Source of the DNA: Achromobacter sp. AONIH1
GTDB lineage: Bacteria > Pseudomonadota > Gammaproteobacteria > Burkholderiales > Burkholderiaceae_B
DNA: 64,000 bases
NCBI RefSeq assembly: GCF_002902905.1
Contig: NZ_CP026124.1
Coordinates: forward strand, 6,138,001 to 6,202,000
Reading direction: 5' to 3'
The number at the start of each line of letters is the position of its first letter. The stretch's first letter is position 1. This document shows positions 45,748-53,162 of this stretch, one piece after another. Position numbers and translations under genes: made by a program. The notes below the pieces were generated by a model that was not told where the DNA came from, searched no databases, and saw only the letters and a program-made list of their open reading frames with translations.

Positions 45748-46763
45748 GCCCCGGGACCAGGCCCCTGGCGCTTCTGCCCCGCGCAGCATTCCAGCAGGAT
45801 GGCGGCGAACGCCTCTTCCGCCACCAGCGCCCGGGCCTCGCGGCGCCGGATCAGGTTGATGGGCGGAAGCTCCCAGCCGAAATCCCAGGGCACCCTGCCT
45901 AGCTTGCCGTGCTGGCAGACCTCCGCCGCGATGTCATCCGGCAGCACGGAAACCAGCGCCTCGTCGGCCGCCAGCATGCCCTCGATCACGTCGGTCGAGT
46001 AGGCTTCCAGCACCGGCGCGGGCGCGCGCAGGCCCGTGTGGATGAAATGCTCGGCGATCAACCGGCGGGTCGGCGTGCCGGCTGCAGGCAAGACCCAGTC
46101 CATGCCGGCCACGGCCGCCCAGTCGGATTTGCGGCGGGCAAGCCGCCGCGCCGATGCCACATGGGCGACCAGGCACGGCCGCTGCCGGTAGAGCACATGG
46201 TGGGTCAGGTCGTCCGCCACCAGCGTCGACGTGGCCCGGCTGATGACGCAGTCGAGTTCATGCCCGCGCAGCATCGGCACCAGCTGATCGGTGGTGGCCC
46301 GATGCAGGGTCAGGGTCGCGCCGTGCCGCCGGTACAGCCCGCTGGCGGCCGCGCTCAGCAAGGTCGCCGACACATAGGGCACCGCGCCCACCTGCAGATG
46401 GGCCGAGCGTCCCTCGTGCACCGACGCGATCTCGCGCGCCCATAGTTCCAGGTCATGGCGCATGCGGCCGGCGCGCAGCAGCGCCAGCTCGCCCAGCGGC
46501 GTCGGCCGCAGGCCCCGTCCCGTGCGTTCGAACAGCGGCGCGCCGAAGATGTCTTCCAGTTCCGCCAGCGCCTTGGTCACGGCCGGCTGGCTGATGCCCG
46601 CCGCCGCGGCCACGCGCGTCAGCGAACCCAGCCGGGCGATGTCGGCCAGCAGGCGCAGATGCCTGGGCTTGAGCCGGTTGCCCAGCCGCGCGCCATCCCG
46701 GGGTTCTAAGCCAGAACCGCCGAAATTTCCGTCATCCCAGCTCCAGCCCCGCCACGAGCGCAT
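45744..46763 (-). CDS. LysR-family regulator split by Tn3-family transposon
   Basis: The native part is 45744-46697 (317 codons). HTH at the N-terminus ('RLGSLTRVAAAAGISQPAVT' region, core TRVAAAAGISQPAVTKALAE), then a two-lobed effector domain. The transposon inserted after the second codon. The remaining frame happens to be open through the left terminal repeat to an ATG at 46763 inside the end of tnpA, which would add 22 transposon-coded residues (MRSWRGW...) before the native Asp. The original start is at 53055. The chimera keeps the whole HTH and could be functional if translated, but no good ribosome-binding site precedes 46763. It was probably the regulator of the divergent ggt operon at 53163. 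Confidence 0.85.
   Translation of the reverse strand: MRSWRGWSWDDGNFGGSGLEPRDGARLGNRLKPRHLRLLADIARLGSLTRVAAAAGISQPAVTKALAELEDIFGAPLFERTGRGLRPTPLGELALLRAGRMRHDLELWAREIASVHEGRSAHLQVGAVPYVSATLLSAAASGLYRRHGATLTLHRATTDQLVPMLRGHELDCVISRATSTLVADDLTHHVLYRQRPCLVAHVASARRLARRKSDWAAVAGMDWVLPAAGTPTRRLIAEHFIHTGLRAPAPVLEAYSTDVIEGMLAADEALVSVLPDDIAAEVCQHGKLGRVPWDFGWELPPINLIRRREARALVAEEAFAAILLECCAGQKRQGPGPGA
46700..46735 (+). repeat. Terminal inverted repeat, left end
   Basis: Begins GGGGTTCTAAGCCAGAACC and overlaps the tnpA stop codon. Matches the complement of 53008-53043 in 33 of 36 positions. Confidence 0.95.
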
Positions 46764-49761
46764 CCAGGTCGATCATCTTGCCGTCGCTCTGGAAGGTGTA
46801 ATGCCCGTTCAGCAGGATGTGCCGCCAGGCCGCCGGCGATATCTGGGTCAGGAGAGCGTGCGCCTTGGCGTTGCCGCTCGCCTCGTACTTCATCAGCAGC
46901 CGCGAGAGGATGGCCGAGTTGTAGAAGATGACCGCGTTGGCGATCAGCCTGGCGCACTGGTTGCTGATCTCAATTTCGATGTCGGTGCGCCCGGTCAATT
47001 CCTTCTTGCCGCCGACCTGGGCGATGGTTGAGCGTAGCTGGTGATAGGACTCGATGCGGTTCTGTGAGCGGTGAACGTTGCGCTCCAGTTGCGGATCGCG
47101 CAGGTAGCGCAGCGTGTAGATGCTGCGGATGAGCTTGTCGAACTCGAACACCGCGCGCCGCGTGGGGTTCGGCGCGGTGTAGGTGCATAGCTTGCGGATC
47201 AGCGTGCCCTGCGTCATCTCCTTCAGTCCGAGCGTGGCGACAATCTGGTCGAGGTTCGGCTTCTCGCTGACTATGAGATCGCGGTCGATTCTCCCGGCCG
47301 GCCGGATCAGGCACTGATCGTACAGCGCCGGATCGTCGGCACTGTAGAGTTCCTTCAACTGATCGCCAAGGTCGGTGAAGCGCGGCTCGAAACGCAGGCC
47401 GAACCAGTGCAGGATAGCGAAGTTGGCCTTGTTGACGCTGTGCATGTCGCCGGTGATCGCGGTCGGCACGATGTCCGACGTGTTGCGATACCAGATGTCG
47501 AACACGTGATGGGCCTCGTAATCGTGCGCGCCGATCAGGTAGCCGTTGAGCGGCACGTGGTTGCACAGCAGCGTGTAGGCGACCACGCCCTTGCCGCGCC
47601 CAAAGTATTTGCGCGAGTGGCGCGCTTTCACGGTCGGCCGCTCGACGCCGAATTTCTGACCATCGACGGCACCGTACAGTGCATCGAGGTCGAACGAGTA
47701 GTACGGGAAGATCGGCAGCGCGGCGATGGCGTTGCTGATGCAGTCGTTGGCCGCGTGCAGCGTTGCGTGGCGCAGGTACTGTTGGTAGGCGCTCTCCAGC
47801 ACGTGGTACGGGATGTCGCTGGTGCGTGCCATGACCTGGTTGCCGTGGTTCATCGCCTGCGCGATGATGACCGCCATCAGGCTGTCGGCGTCGGCGACCT
47901 TCTTCGCATAGCGCGGCTGCAAAGGCGTCAGCGCCGACAGGAACTGGCACTGGCCGTTGACGAAGCGGAACACGTCGGCCACGTCGCAGAACGGCAGTTG
48001 CTCGTAGAACGCCTTCTCGCGCGCCTTCTGGTTCTCGCCCTTGGGCTTGCGCCATGTCAGCTTCTGCGTGTCCTTGTCGTATTCTAGGTGCGTCAGCTTG
48101 CCCTGCTTCAGCTCGCGGTTGAAGGCCAGCCACTGAGCGCGCAGCTCGGTCGCGAGCGCATCGAGCTGGGCATCGAGTGGCTGCCGCAGGAACGGGATGT
48201 CGATCTGCGCCAGCACGGCGGCCTTCTCATCCAGCGAAACCAGCTCGTCGGAAAAATGCCGGTGCTGCAAGCTGTCGTCGAGGTAGAGTTCACCCGACTG
48301 GAAGCGCTTCCTGACCTGGCGGTACAGCCAGAACTCGTAGCGGTCGGCATGCAGGTCCGTCGGCTTGCCATCGGCATCGAAGGTCAGCAGGTACGGTCGC
48401 AAGCGTTTCGGCAGCGTGGCCGCTGGACATTCGGCGAGCGGCCGTTGCGATAGGCGCTGCTGTTTGGCGAACACGTCCTTGGCCCAGGCCAGCGCCACGA
48501 GCCACGGGCTGCCCGGATCAGTGCCAGCGAGGTCGAGCGCGACATACAGCGGCCGAAGATGGCGGCGGATGCGCTCAGCCAGGCCGTCCACCGCCTGCCA
48601 GTGCAAAGCCAGCTTGCTCACCGGCTTCACGCTCATGCGCTGCGCGGTGGTTTGCAGCGTATCGCGGGGCATGATTTTGTAGGCGCGCTGGCGCACATCG
48701 CCGAACGGCGTGGGATCGGGCACGCTGTCGTCGATGTAAAGCGACAGCAGGCGGCCGACCTGCGGTGTGTCTTGCTGACGGCGCACCTGCTCGGCGACAA
48801 AGGATTGCTTTGCGCCCGCACTGCTTTCGTCCTCCAACTGCTTCATGTGGTAGGCCATCGCATCGACCAGGTTGTCGGAAAGCTGCCGGTAGCGCACCCA
48901 GGCATAGCAAAGCAGGTAGAGGTAGGTCTGATCGGCCTTCAGGTTGCGTAGATCGTGGACGGTGTAGAAGTTCGCCAGGCTGGCGTAGTACAGCAGATTC
49001 TGCTGCGAGACGCCGAGCTTGGGCAGCAGCGCCTTGGCGATCCGGTGCAGCGGCTCCAGCGTGGCGCGCTTTTCGCGTTCGCGGGCCATCTGACGCCAGC
49101 CAAAGTCCTTGGCGTCCTGCTTGAGCGCCGCCAATTGCGACAGGGTGTCGTCACGCACTAGAAGCCGACCCAGCGCGGCCTTGGCCGATTCGTCCAACAC
49201 TTCCGACAGCAGGCCAGCCAGCCGCCGACGCTCGGCGGACAGGGCTTCGCTCACCAGCTCTTGCAGGGTGGTATAGCCGGGCCGGATGATCTTGTGCTCG
49301 TTTAGCCAGACGATCAGCTCGGCGGCGATGAACCCCGGCATCACGTCGCGCCGCACGGTCTGCGCGGCCTGCTGCGCGAGCTGCGCCAGGAACTCGGCCG
49401 CCCACGGCCGGTAGCCGAACAGATCGGCAATCCACTCGCGCTGGGTGTAGTGCTCGTGCTTGGAGATTGGCTTGTGCTCGAAGGACTCGCCGTGGAAGTA
49501 GCGGCTCAGCACGAAGGCGCAATCGTGCTCGACCTCACTCCAGTCGAAGCGGAAGAAGGCATGCTTGGCCTTGAAGTAACCGATCTGCAAGATGCAATAG
49601 ACCTGGGCATGGAGACCAGGCCGGCTGCTGGCGAGCGCCAGTTCGGTTTCAGTCAACGCCAAGTATTCCAGCCGCTGGGCGTCGTCGAAGTCCGGCAGGC
49701 CGTACAGGGCTTCCTGCTCGGCGTCCGACAGGACGGTCAATCGTTCGCTCTTGGTCGTCAT
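46732..49761 (-). CDS. tnpA: Tn3-family transposase TnpA
   Basis: 1009 residues, normal size for the family. Catalyses replicative transposition to a cointegrate. The DDE residues are recognisable: Asp in 'YGAVDGQKFGVERPTVKARH' (20 residues), Asp in 'AITGDMHSVNKANF' and Glu in 'SQNRIESYHQLRSTIAQ'. The ATG at 49761 overlaps the tnpR stop by 4 bp and is preferred over a long upstream extension that lies in tnpR in another frame. The last codon lies in the terminal repeat. Confidence 0.95.
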   Translation of the reverse strand: MTTKSERLTVLSDAEQEALYGLPDFDDAQRLEYLALTETELALASSRPGLHAQVYCILQIGYFKAKHAFFRFDWSEVEHDCAFVLSRYFHGESFEHKPISKHEHYTQREWIADLFGYRPWAAEFLAQLAQQAAQTVRRDVMPGFIAAELIVWLNEHKIIRPGYTTLQELVSEALSAERRRLAGLLSEVLDESAKAALGRLLVRDDTLSQLAALKQDAKDFGWRQMAREREKRATLEPLHRIAKALLPKLGVSQQNLLYYASLANFYTVHDLRNLKADQTYLYLLCYAWVRYRQLSDNLVDAMAYHMKQLEDESSAGAKQSFVAEQVRRQQDTPQVGRLLSLYIDDSVPDPTPFGDVRQRAYKIMPRDTLQTTAQRMSVKPVSKLALHWQAVDGLAERIRRHLRPLYVALDLAGTDPGSPWLVALAWAKDVFAKQQRLSQRPLAECPAATLPKRLRPYLLTFDADGKPTDLHADRYEFWLYRQVRKRFQSGELYLDDSLQHRHFSDELVSLDEKAAVLAQIDIPFLRQPLDAQLDALATELRAQWLAFNRELKQGKLTHLEYDKDTQKLTWRKPKGENQKAREKAFYEQLPFCDVADVFRFVNGQCQFLSALTPLQPRYAKKVADADSLMAVIIAQAMNHGNQVMARTSDIPYHVLESAYQQYLRHATLHAANDCISNAIAALPIFPYYSFDLDALYGAVDGQKFGVERPTVKARHSRKYFGRGKGVVAYTLLCNHVPLNGYLIGAHDYEAHHVFDIWYRNTSDIVPTAITGDMHSVNKANFAILHWFGLRFEPRFTDLGDQLKELYSADDPALYDQCLIRPAGRIDRDLIVSEKPNLDQIVATLGLKEMTQGTLIRKLCTYTAPNPTRRAVFEFDKLIRSIYTLRYLRDPQLERNVHRSQNRIESYHQLRSTIAQVGGKKELTGRTDIEIEISNQCARLIANAVIFYNSAILSRLLMKYEASGNAKAHALLTQISPAAWRHILLNGHYTFQSDGKMIDLDALVAGLELG

Positions 49762-50351
49762 CGCGATGACGCTCCACGAGAGCCCGTCCAACCAACCCGT
49801 GCCAGGGTCTCGATCAGCGTGGTTCGCTTGACGCCGAAGTTGCGGCACACCGCCGCCTTGGACATGCCGCCATCGAGCGCAGCGACGATGGCCTCCAGCT
49901 TCTCGCCGGTGATCGCCTGCGGCCGGCCGCCGATCCGGCCGCGTTTGCGGGCGGCAGCCAGACCGGCGACGACACGTTCCTGGATCAAGGCGCGTTCGTA
50001 CTGCGCGAGCGCGCCGAACACCTGGAACAGAAACTCGCCCGAGGGCGTCGTGGTATCCAGGTTCTCCGTCAGCGAGCGGAACGCCACCTGCTTTTTCTTG
50101 AGCGAGGTCACGATGGCGAGCAAGTGCGACAACGAACGGCCGAGCCGGTCGAGCTTCCACACGACCAACACGTCGCCAGGGCGAACGAATTCGAGCGCCC
50201 GCGCCAGGCCCGCGCGGTCGTCCTTCGCGCCGGAAGCATGATCCTCGAACAGATGCCGCGCATCGACGCCGACGGCGAGCAGCGCATCGCGCTGCAAGTT
50301 CGTGCTCTGGCGGTCGGAGTCCGACGACACGCGCATGTAACCTACCAACAT
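49758..50351 (-). CDS. tnpR: Serine resolvase TnpR
   Basis: 197 residues. Catalytic domain begins 'MLVGYMRVSSDSDRQSTNLQ' (20 residues) with the active Ser in RVS, then 'LFEDHASGAKDDRAGLARAL' (20 residues) and 'VVWKLDRLGRSL'. The C-terminal DNA-binding helix-turn-helix includes 'SKAAVCRNFGVKRTTLIETL'. It resolves cointegrates at the adjacent res site and, as in related elements, probably represses itself. Start at 50351 is used; an upstream ATG adds 21 atypical residues. Confidence 0.93.
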   Translation of the reverse strand: MLVGYMRVSSDSDRQSTNLQRDALLAVGVDARHLFEDHASGAKDDRAGLARALEFVRPGDVLVVWKLDRLGRSLSHLLAIVTSLKKKQVAFRSLTENLDTTTPSGEFLFQVFGALAQYERALIQERVVAGLAAARKRGRIGGRPQAITGEKLEAIVAALDGGMSKAAVCRNFGVKRTTLIETLARVGWTGSRGASSR

Positions 50352-50353
50352 AA

Positions 50354-50488
50354 GCGGAAAACCATTAAGACGAGGTTTCCGTATGGTAGCGTCTGGCGAC
50401 AGAGTTTTCCGCACAATTTTGCGGCCACTCGGAGGTTGGTGCAGAGGACCGTTGAAGGCCTGTCGAAAAACAAATGTTTTCCGACAGG
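50354..50488. other. Resolution (res) site with three subsites
   Basis: Three dyads built on GCGGAAAAC-like half sites. Site I (crossover) is 50459-50488 with arms CCTGTCGAAAAAC and GTTTTCCGACAGG around AAAT. Site II is about 50397-50424. Site III is 50354-50383 (GCGGAAAAC ... GGTTTCCG), next to the tnpR start. The order I far and III near to tnpR is the usual Tn3 layout. Confidence 0.7.
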
Positions 50489-50552
50489 CCTTGGCCTAGC
50501 GCACGCCCGCCTTGCAGCGTTCTGTGAATAGCGCTTAGTAATGACGGCGTAT

Positions 50553-50567
50553 ATACTTTGTTAGTAT
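50553..50567. promoter_or_regulatory. Palindrome upstream of the toxin-antitoxin pair
   Basis: ATACTTTGTTAGTAT, a short dyad 22 bp before the antitoxin start, embedded in an AT-rich patch; position and symmetry suit an operator for an autorepressing antitoxin. Confidence 0.45.
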
Positions 50568-50589
50568 CAAGTGGCAGGAGGCCCCGATC

Positions 50590-50868
50590 ATGTCAAAACA
50601 AGCCGTTTTCACGATGAAGCTGGAGCCTGAGTTGCGCGCCGAGTTTATGGCCGAAGCCGAGGCGGCCCATCGCCCGGCGTCGCAAGTGCTGCGCGAGCTG
50701 ATGCGCGAGTTCGTTCAGCGCCAGCGCGAGTCGCGCGAGTACGACGAGTTCCTGCGCCGCAAGGTCGAAGCCGGCCGGGCTTCGATGCGCGCTGGATTGG
50801 GGCGGTCGAACGATGAAGTTGAGGCCGAATTCGCCGCACGGCGTGCCAGTGTGGCGAGCCAGGCGTGA
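50590..50868 (+). CDS. Type II antitoxin, ParD/RHH-like
   Basis: 92 residues. The N-terminus 'AVFTMKLEPELRAEFMAEAE' (20 residues) has the ribbon-helix-helix pattern of a DNA-binding antitoxin; the C-terminus is a charged, probably disordered toxin-binding tail. AGGAGG lies 9 bp before the ATG. Its stop overlaps the toxin start (GTGA). Toxin-antitoxin pairs next to res are a known feature of Tn3-family elements. Confidence 0.85.
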   Translation: MSKQAVFTMKLEPELRAEFMAEAEAAHRPASQVLRELMREFVQRQRESREYDEFLRRKVEAGRASMRAGLGRSNDEVEAEFAARRASVASQA

Positions 50869-51149
50869 GGGTTGTTTGGACGCCCGAAGCGCAGCAAGAC
50901 CGTGCCGATGTGTGGGACTACATCGCAGCCGACAATCCGCGCGCGGCGGCCCGGATGGATGAGATTTTCAGCGACGCGGCCGCCCGCTTGATCCAGCACC
51001 CCATGCTGGGCAAGCCGGGAAAGATTCCCGGGACCCGCGAGTTGATCCCGCACGAAAGCTATCGCCTGGTGTATCAGATCGACGGCGAAACGGTGTGGAT
51101 ACTGACGCTGGTTCATACTGCCCGCCTGTGGCCGCCTGTGCGCGATTAA
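50865..51149 (+). CDS. Type II toxin, RelE/ParE family
   Basis: 94 residues. 'RVVWTPEAQQDRADVWDYIA' (20 residues) at the start and 'ELIPHESYRLVYQIDGETVW' (20 residues) followed by 'ILTLVHTARLWPP' are the classic ParE/RelE fold. GTG start. ParE types poison gyrase, RelE types cut mRNA; the lack of a clear RelE catalytic triad favours ParE, with low confidence. Confidence 0.88.
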   Translation: MRVVWTPEAQQDRADVWDYIAADNPRAAARMDEIFSDAAARLIQHPMLGKPGKIPGTRELIPHESYRLVYQIDGETVWILTLVHTARLWPPVRD

Positions 51150-51555
51150 GATATGATCATGGCAACAATGAAACGGCGCGTTGACAGACTGCTTTCGAGC
51201 CAGACCGCGGTCGGCGGCAGGCGGCCAGTTGCGGACGGTCAAGCATCTTCCCGGTAGCGGACGTTCAATAGTGTCTCTGACCTGCTTCGCTCCCTCTATG
51301 AAGGGAGGTCGCTGGCCCATCCGCGCACTCACAGCCTGCCAGTAGGCGCAAATTGGCAGCGCTCCGTCCGGCAGCGCACAGACTGCGGCCGTACGTCCGC
51401 GTAGGTTCGCTTCAGCAGTTTCGATTCGAAAGTTCAATGTGATTGCTGCGGGCGGTCGTCGCAGTTGCGCGGAGGCGATGATGCACAAGCACGGGATCGG
51501 CAGATAGGTTCTTCGAAGCTGCAAGAGTTAAAACATTCACACATGAAAGATTGAA
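51150..51555. other. Non-coding stretch inside transposon
   Basis: About 400 bp between the toxin gene and the first cassette-like gene. Contains two imperfect GCGGACGTTCAA-type repeats near 51228 and 51257, and a GTTAAAA (51527-51533) that resembles an attC core (GTTRRRY) at the expected left border of the first cassette. No integrase gene or convincing open frame. Confidence 0.4.
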
Positions 51556-52116
51556 ATGGATACACGATTATTTGCTTTCGTCGGCGCAGACATTGGCCCT
51601 TGGCGGATTGTCAGGGCCGAAACGAGAGTTGGCGAGCCCCTGCCTGAAGCCAAAAGGCTCAACGTCGTATCCGCTTCAGAGTTGCAGTCTGAAACCAATG
51701 CACCCTGGATACTTCGTGGAATAACCAGCAATGAACGATATGTCATGCGCGCAGAGAAGAATGAAATTGTAGCGAAGCAGCAAGGTCTGGCGCGCCCAGA
51801 AGCAACGTGCGGTGCGCTAATACCGATCCGGAAGAACGCAGCTTGGTGGGAGCTCACGCAAGACGAACGCCGGAGCGTTTTCGAACAGTCGAAGCACGTC
51901 CAAATCGGGCTTCAGTATTTGCCTGCAGTAGCGCGCAAGCTCCACCACTGCCGCGACCTCTCAGAGAATGAACCGTTCGATTTTCTGAATTGGTTCGAAT
52001 ACGCGCCAATTCATGAGGTTGAGTTCAACAGGCTGCTTTCCGAACTGCGTGCGTCAGAGGAATGGAAATACGTCGACCGAGAAGTCGATATTCGTCTTAC
52101 GCAAGCACAGGTCTAA
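51556..52116 (+). CDS. Chlorite-dismutase-family protein in cassette-like unit
   Basis: 186 residues. The C-terminal half carries the pattern of short chlorite-dismutase-family proteins: 'KHVQIGLQYLPAVARKLHHC', 'PFDFLNWFEYAPIHEVEF' and 'EEWKYVDREVDIRL'. Such proteins can bind heme, but which His is the ligand cannot be judged here, and chlorite or peroxide activity is not shown. Base composition is much lower in GC than the chromosome. The stop codon lies inside the first attC-like site (52111-52191), as is common for cassette genes. No ribosome-binding site of note. Confidence 0.65.
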   Translation: MDTRLFAFVGADIGPWRIVRAETRVGEPLPEAKRLNVVSASELQSETNAPWILRGITSNERYVMRAEKNEIVAKQQGLARPEATCGALIPIRKNAAWWELTQDERRSVFEQSKHVQIGLQYLPAVARKLHHCRDLSENEPFDFLNWFEYAPIHEVEFNRLLSELRASEEWKYVDREVDIRLTQAQV

Positions 52117-52191
52117 CCCGCCGATGAACACGGACCCCCAACAGCGGCGCGTTGCGCCGCCGTTTCGGGCCGGTTATCGGCAACGTAGAAC
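52111..52191 (+). other. attC-like recombination site 1
   Basis: GTCTAAC (inverse core, 52111-52117) and GTAGAAC (52185-52191, a degenerate GTTRRRY) frame a long imperfect hairpin. Inner arms pair as GAT[G]AAC[A]CGG[A]CCC (52123-52137) with GGGCCGGTTATC (52167-52178), every unpaired base on the same strand, as with attC extrahelical bases. The tip is a 7-bp stem GCGGCGC/GCGCCGC. Confidence 0.6.
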
Positions 52192-52249
52192 TCTCGGATA
52201 CAGTTGTTCTGTAATAACTTCTCAAGCCAAATTGATTTTTGGAGTGGAT

Positions 52250-52606
52250 ATGGAAATGGAATCAAGAATATTTTCGGTAACAGAATATATTCGTCCGTCT
52301 GACGGCGAACCAATTCGTTCAGTGGTTCTGGAAACCAAGGACTCAGCAGTTGTTGTTTGGCATGCCCATCCTGGGCAAGAAATAACCGCTCATGTTCACC
52401 CGGACGGCCAAGATACTTGGACGGTTATCTCTGGAGAGGCTGAGTATTACCAAGGAGGCGGCAAAGTCGCTCATCTAAAGGCTGGAGATATTGCCATAGC
52501 AAAACCTGGCCAAGTGCATGGCGCTCTAAATACTAGTCCAGTGCCGTTTGTATTTGTCTCAGTGGTTGCATCTGGCAACGCGGGTTTTGCGTTGGCTGAA
52601 AAATAG
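52250..52606 (+). CDS. Cupin-domain protein in cassette-like unit
   Basis: 118 residues, a single small beta-barrel. Cupin motif 1 is 'WHAHPGQEITAHVHPDGQD' with metal-ligand His residues; motif 2 is 'LKAGDIAIAKPGQVHGALN'. ATG at 52250 has GGAG 5 bp upstream. GC content is low. The gene lies between two attC-like sites, so it fits a mobile gene cassette. The substrate or ligand is unknown. Confidence 0.85.
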   Translation: MEMESRIFSVTEYIRPSDGEPIRSVVLETKDSAVVVWHAHPGQEITAHVHPDGQDTWTVISGEAEYYQGGGKVAHLKAGDIAIAKPGQVHGALNTSPVPFVFVSVVASGNAGFALAEK

Positions 52607-52633
52607 TCTTTCTCAAATGTGTGCCCCAGAGAG

Positions 52634-52703
52634 TTCTAACCCATCCATCAACACGGACGCTGCGCGATGAAGCCGCGCCGCGCCGGCTAACTCCACGTTG
52701 AGC
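52634..52703 (+). other. attC-like recombination site 2
   Basis: Inverse core TTCTAAC (52634-52640) and consensus core GTTGAGC (52697-52703, fits GTTRRRY). Inner arms pair as AAC[A]CGG[A]CGC (52650-52660) with GCGCCGGCT (52680-52688), with the same bulged A residues as site 1. Both sites share AACACGGAC. Confidence 0.65.
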
Positions 52704-53007
52704 GTCAGCTTTCCATATGTCTGGGGGTCTGCAACGGGTCGGGTGCCGTCGCGTGCGCAGTGTCAAAGCTGACATGACTAATACATGAGATGGGCTGATG
52801 CTCGCCGTCCGGTCAGGCAGCTGCCCCCCTGCAGGACTCACAGCAGTTGTATGCCACCCGTCATCCGAGACGTCAGTCGGCCTCATCCAGACCGGAACAA
52901 TCTGGACGTGACGTCCGGCTGGCATTGCCGTGATCGAAATGGCGGCTAGTGACACGACTGTTGGGTCTACCCCATCGACCGGGCGCGGGACAAGCCACGT
53001 TGATCGG
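52704..53007. other. Right-end transposon DNA without gene
   Basis: About 300 bp. A 9-bp inverted repeat GTCAGCTTT/AAAGCTGAC (52704-52712, 52765-52773) is the only structure noted. A minus-strand frame across this region lacks protein-like features. Confidence 0.4.
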
Positions 53008-53043
53008 CTGACGGAATTTTCGGCGGTTCCGGCTTAGAACCCC
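53008..53043 (-). repeat. Terminal inverted repeat, right end
   Basis: Reads GGGGTTCTAAGCCGGAACC on the minus strand from 53043 inward; partner of 46700-46735. ATCCC follows at 53044-53048. Confidence 0.95.
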
Positions 53044-53048
53044 ATCCC

Positions 53049-53065
53049 AATCCATGCAGGCCTCC
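53049..53065 (-). other. Displaced start codon and RBS of the split LysR gene
   Basis: On the minus strand GGGAGGCCTGC-ATG-GAT-T reads into the target duplication. Joining 53055-53044 to 46694 gives Met-Asp-Trp-Asp-Gly-Ala-Arg, in frame with the LysR gene ending at 45744, for a 320-residue protein. This proves the insertion point and original start. Confidence 0.93.
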
Positions 53066-53162
53066 CATAGCCATATGGTTATTCAGATATGCCAACAAAT
53101 ATACGCGCAGTTATTTCACGCTCCTATACTGGCCTGGTCCCCAGCTTCAGGCGCAGACCGGC

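Larger units (their letters stand above)
46700..53043. mobile_element. Complete Tn3-family transposon with two cassette-like genes
   Basis: 6,344 bp, delimited by 36-bp terminal inverted repeats (46700-46735 and 53008-53043, both beginning GGGGTTCTAAGCC when read inward, three mismatches) and flanked by an exact 5-bp duplication ATCCC (46695-46699 and 53044-53048). Contents in order: tnpA and tnpR (leftward), res site, ParD/ParE-like pair (rightward), then two small genes each followed by an attC-like structure. Intact ends, duplication and intact tnpA/tnpR show a recent and potentially active insertion. Confidence 0.95.

Noticed and set aside
49762..50160. Upstream extension of the transposase frame by 133 codons
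   Set aside because: The extension lies within tnpR in another phase; the ATG at 49761, overlapping the tnpR stop, is the normal Tn3 arrangement.
50715..51524. A 269-codon minus-strand frame in the transposon
   Set aside because: Its second half is the antisense of the toxin-antitoxin genes, and the rest is not protein-like. It is not an integrase.
51430..51533. Possible attI or third attC before the first cassette gene
   Set aside because: Only a GTTAAAA core-like heptamer is visible; no paired inner arms or inverse core could be found, so it is mentioned but not called.
52533..52955. A 140-codon minus-strand frame at the right end of the transposon
   Set aside because: It overlaps the cupin gene and the second attC-like site, has no ribosome-binding site and does not resemble a protein family.
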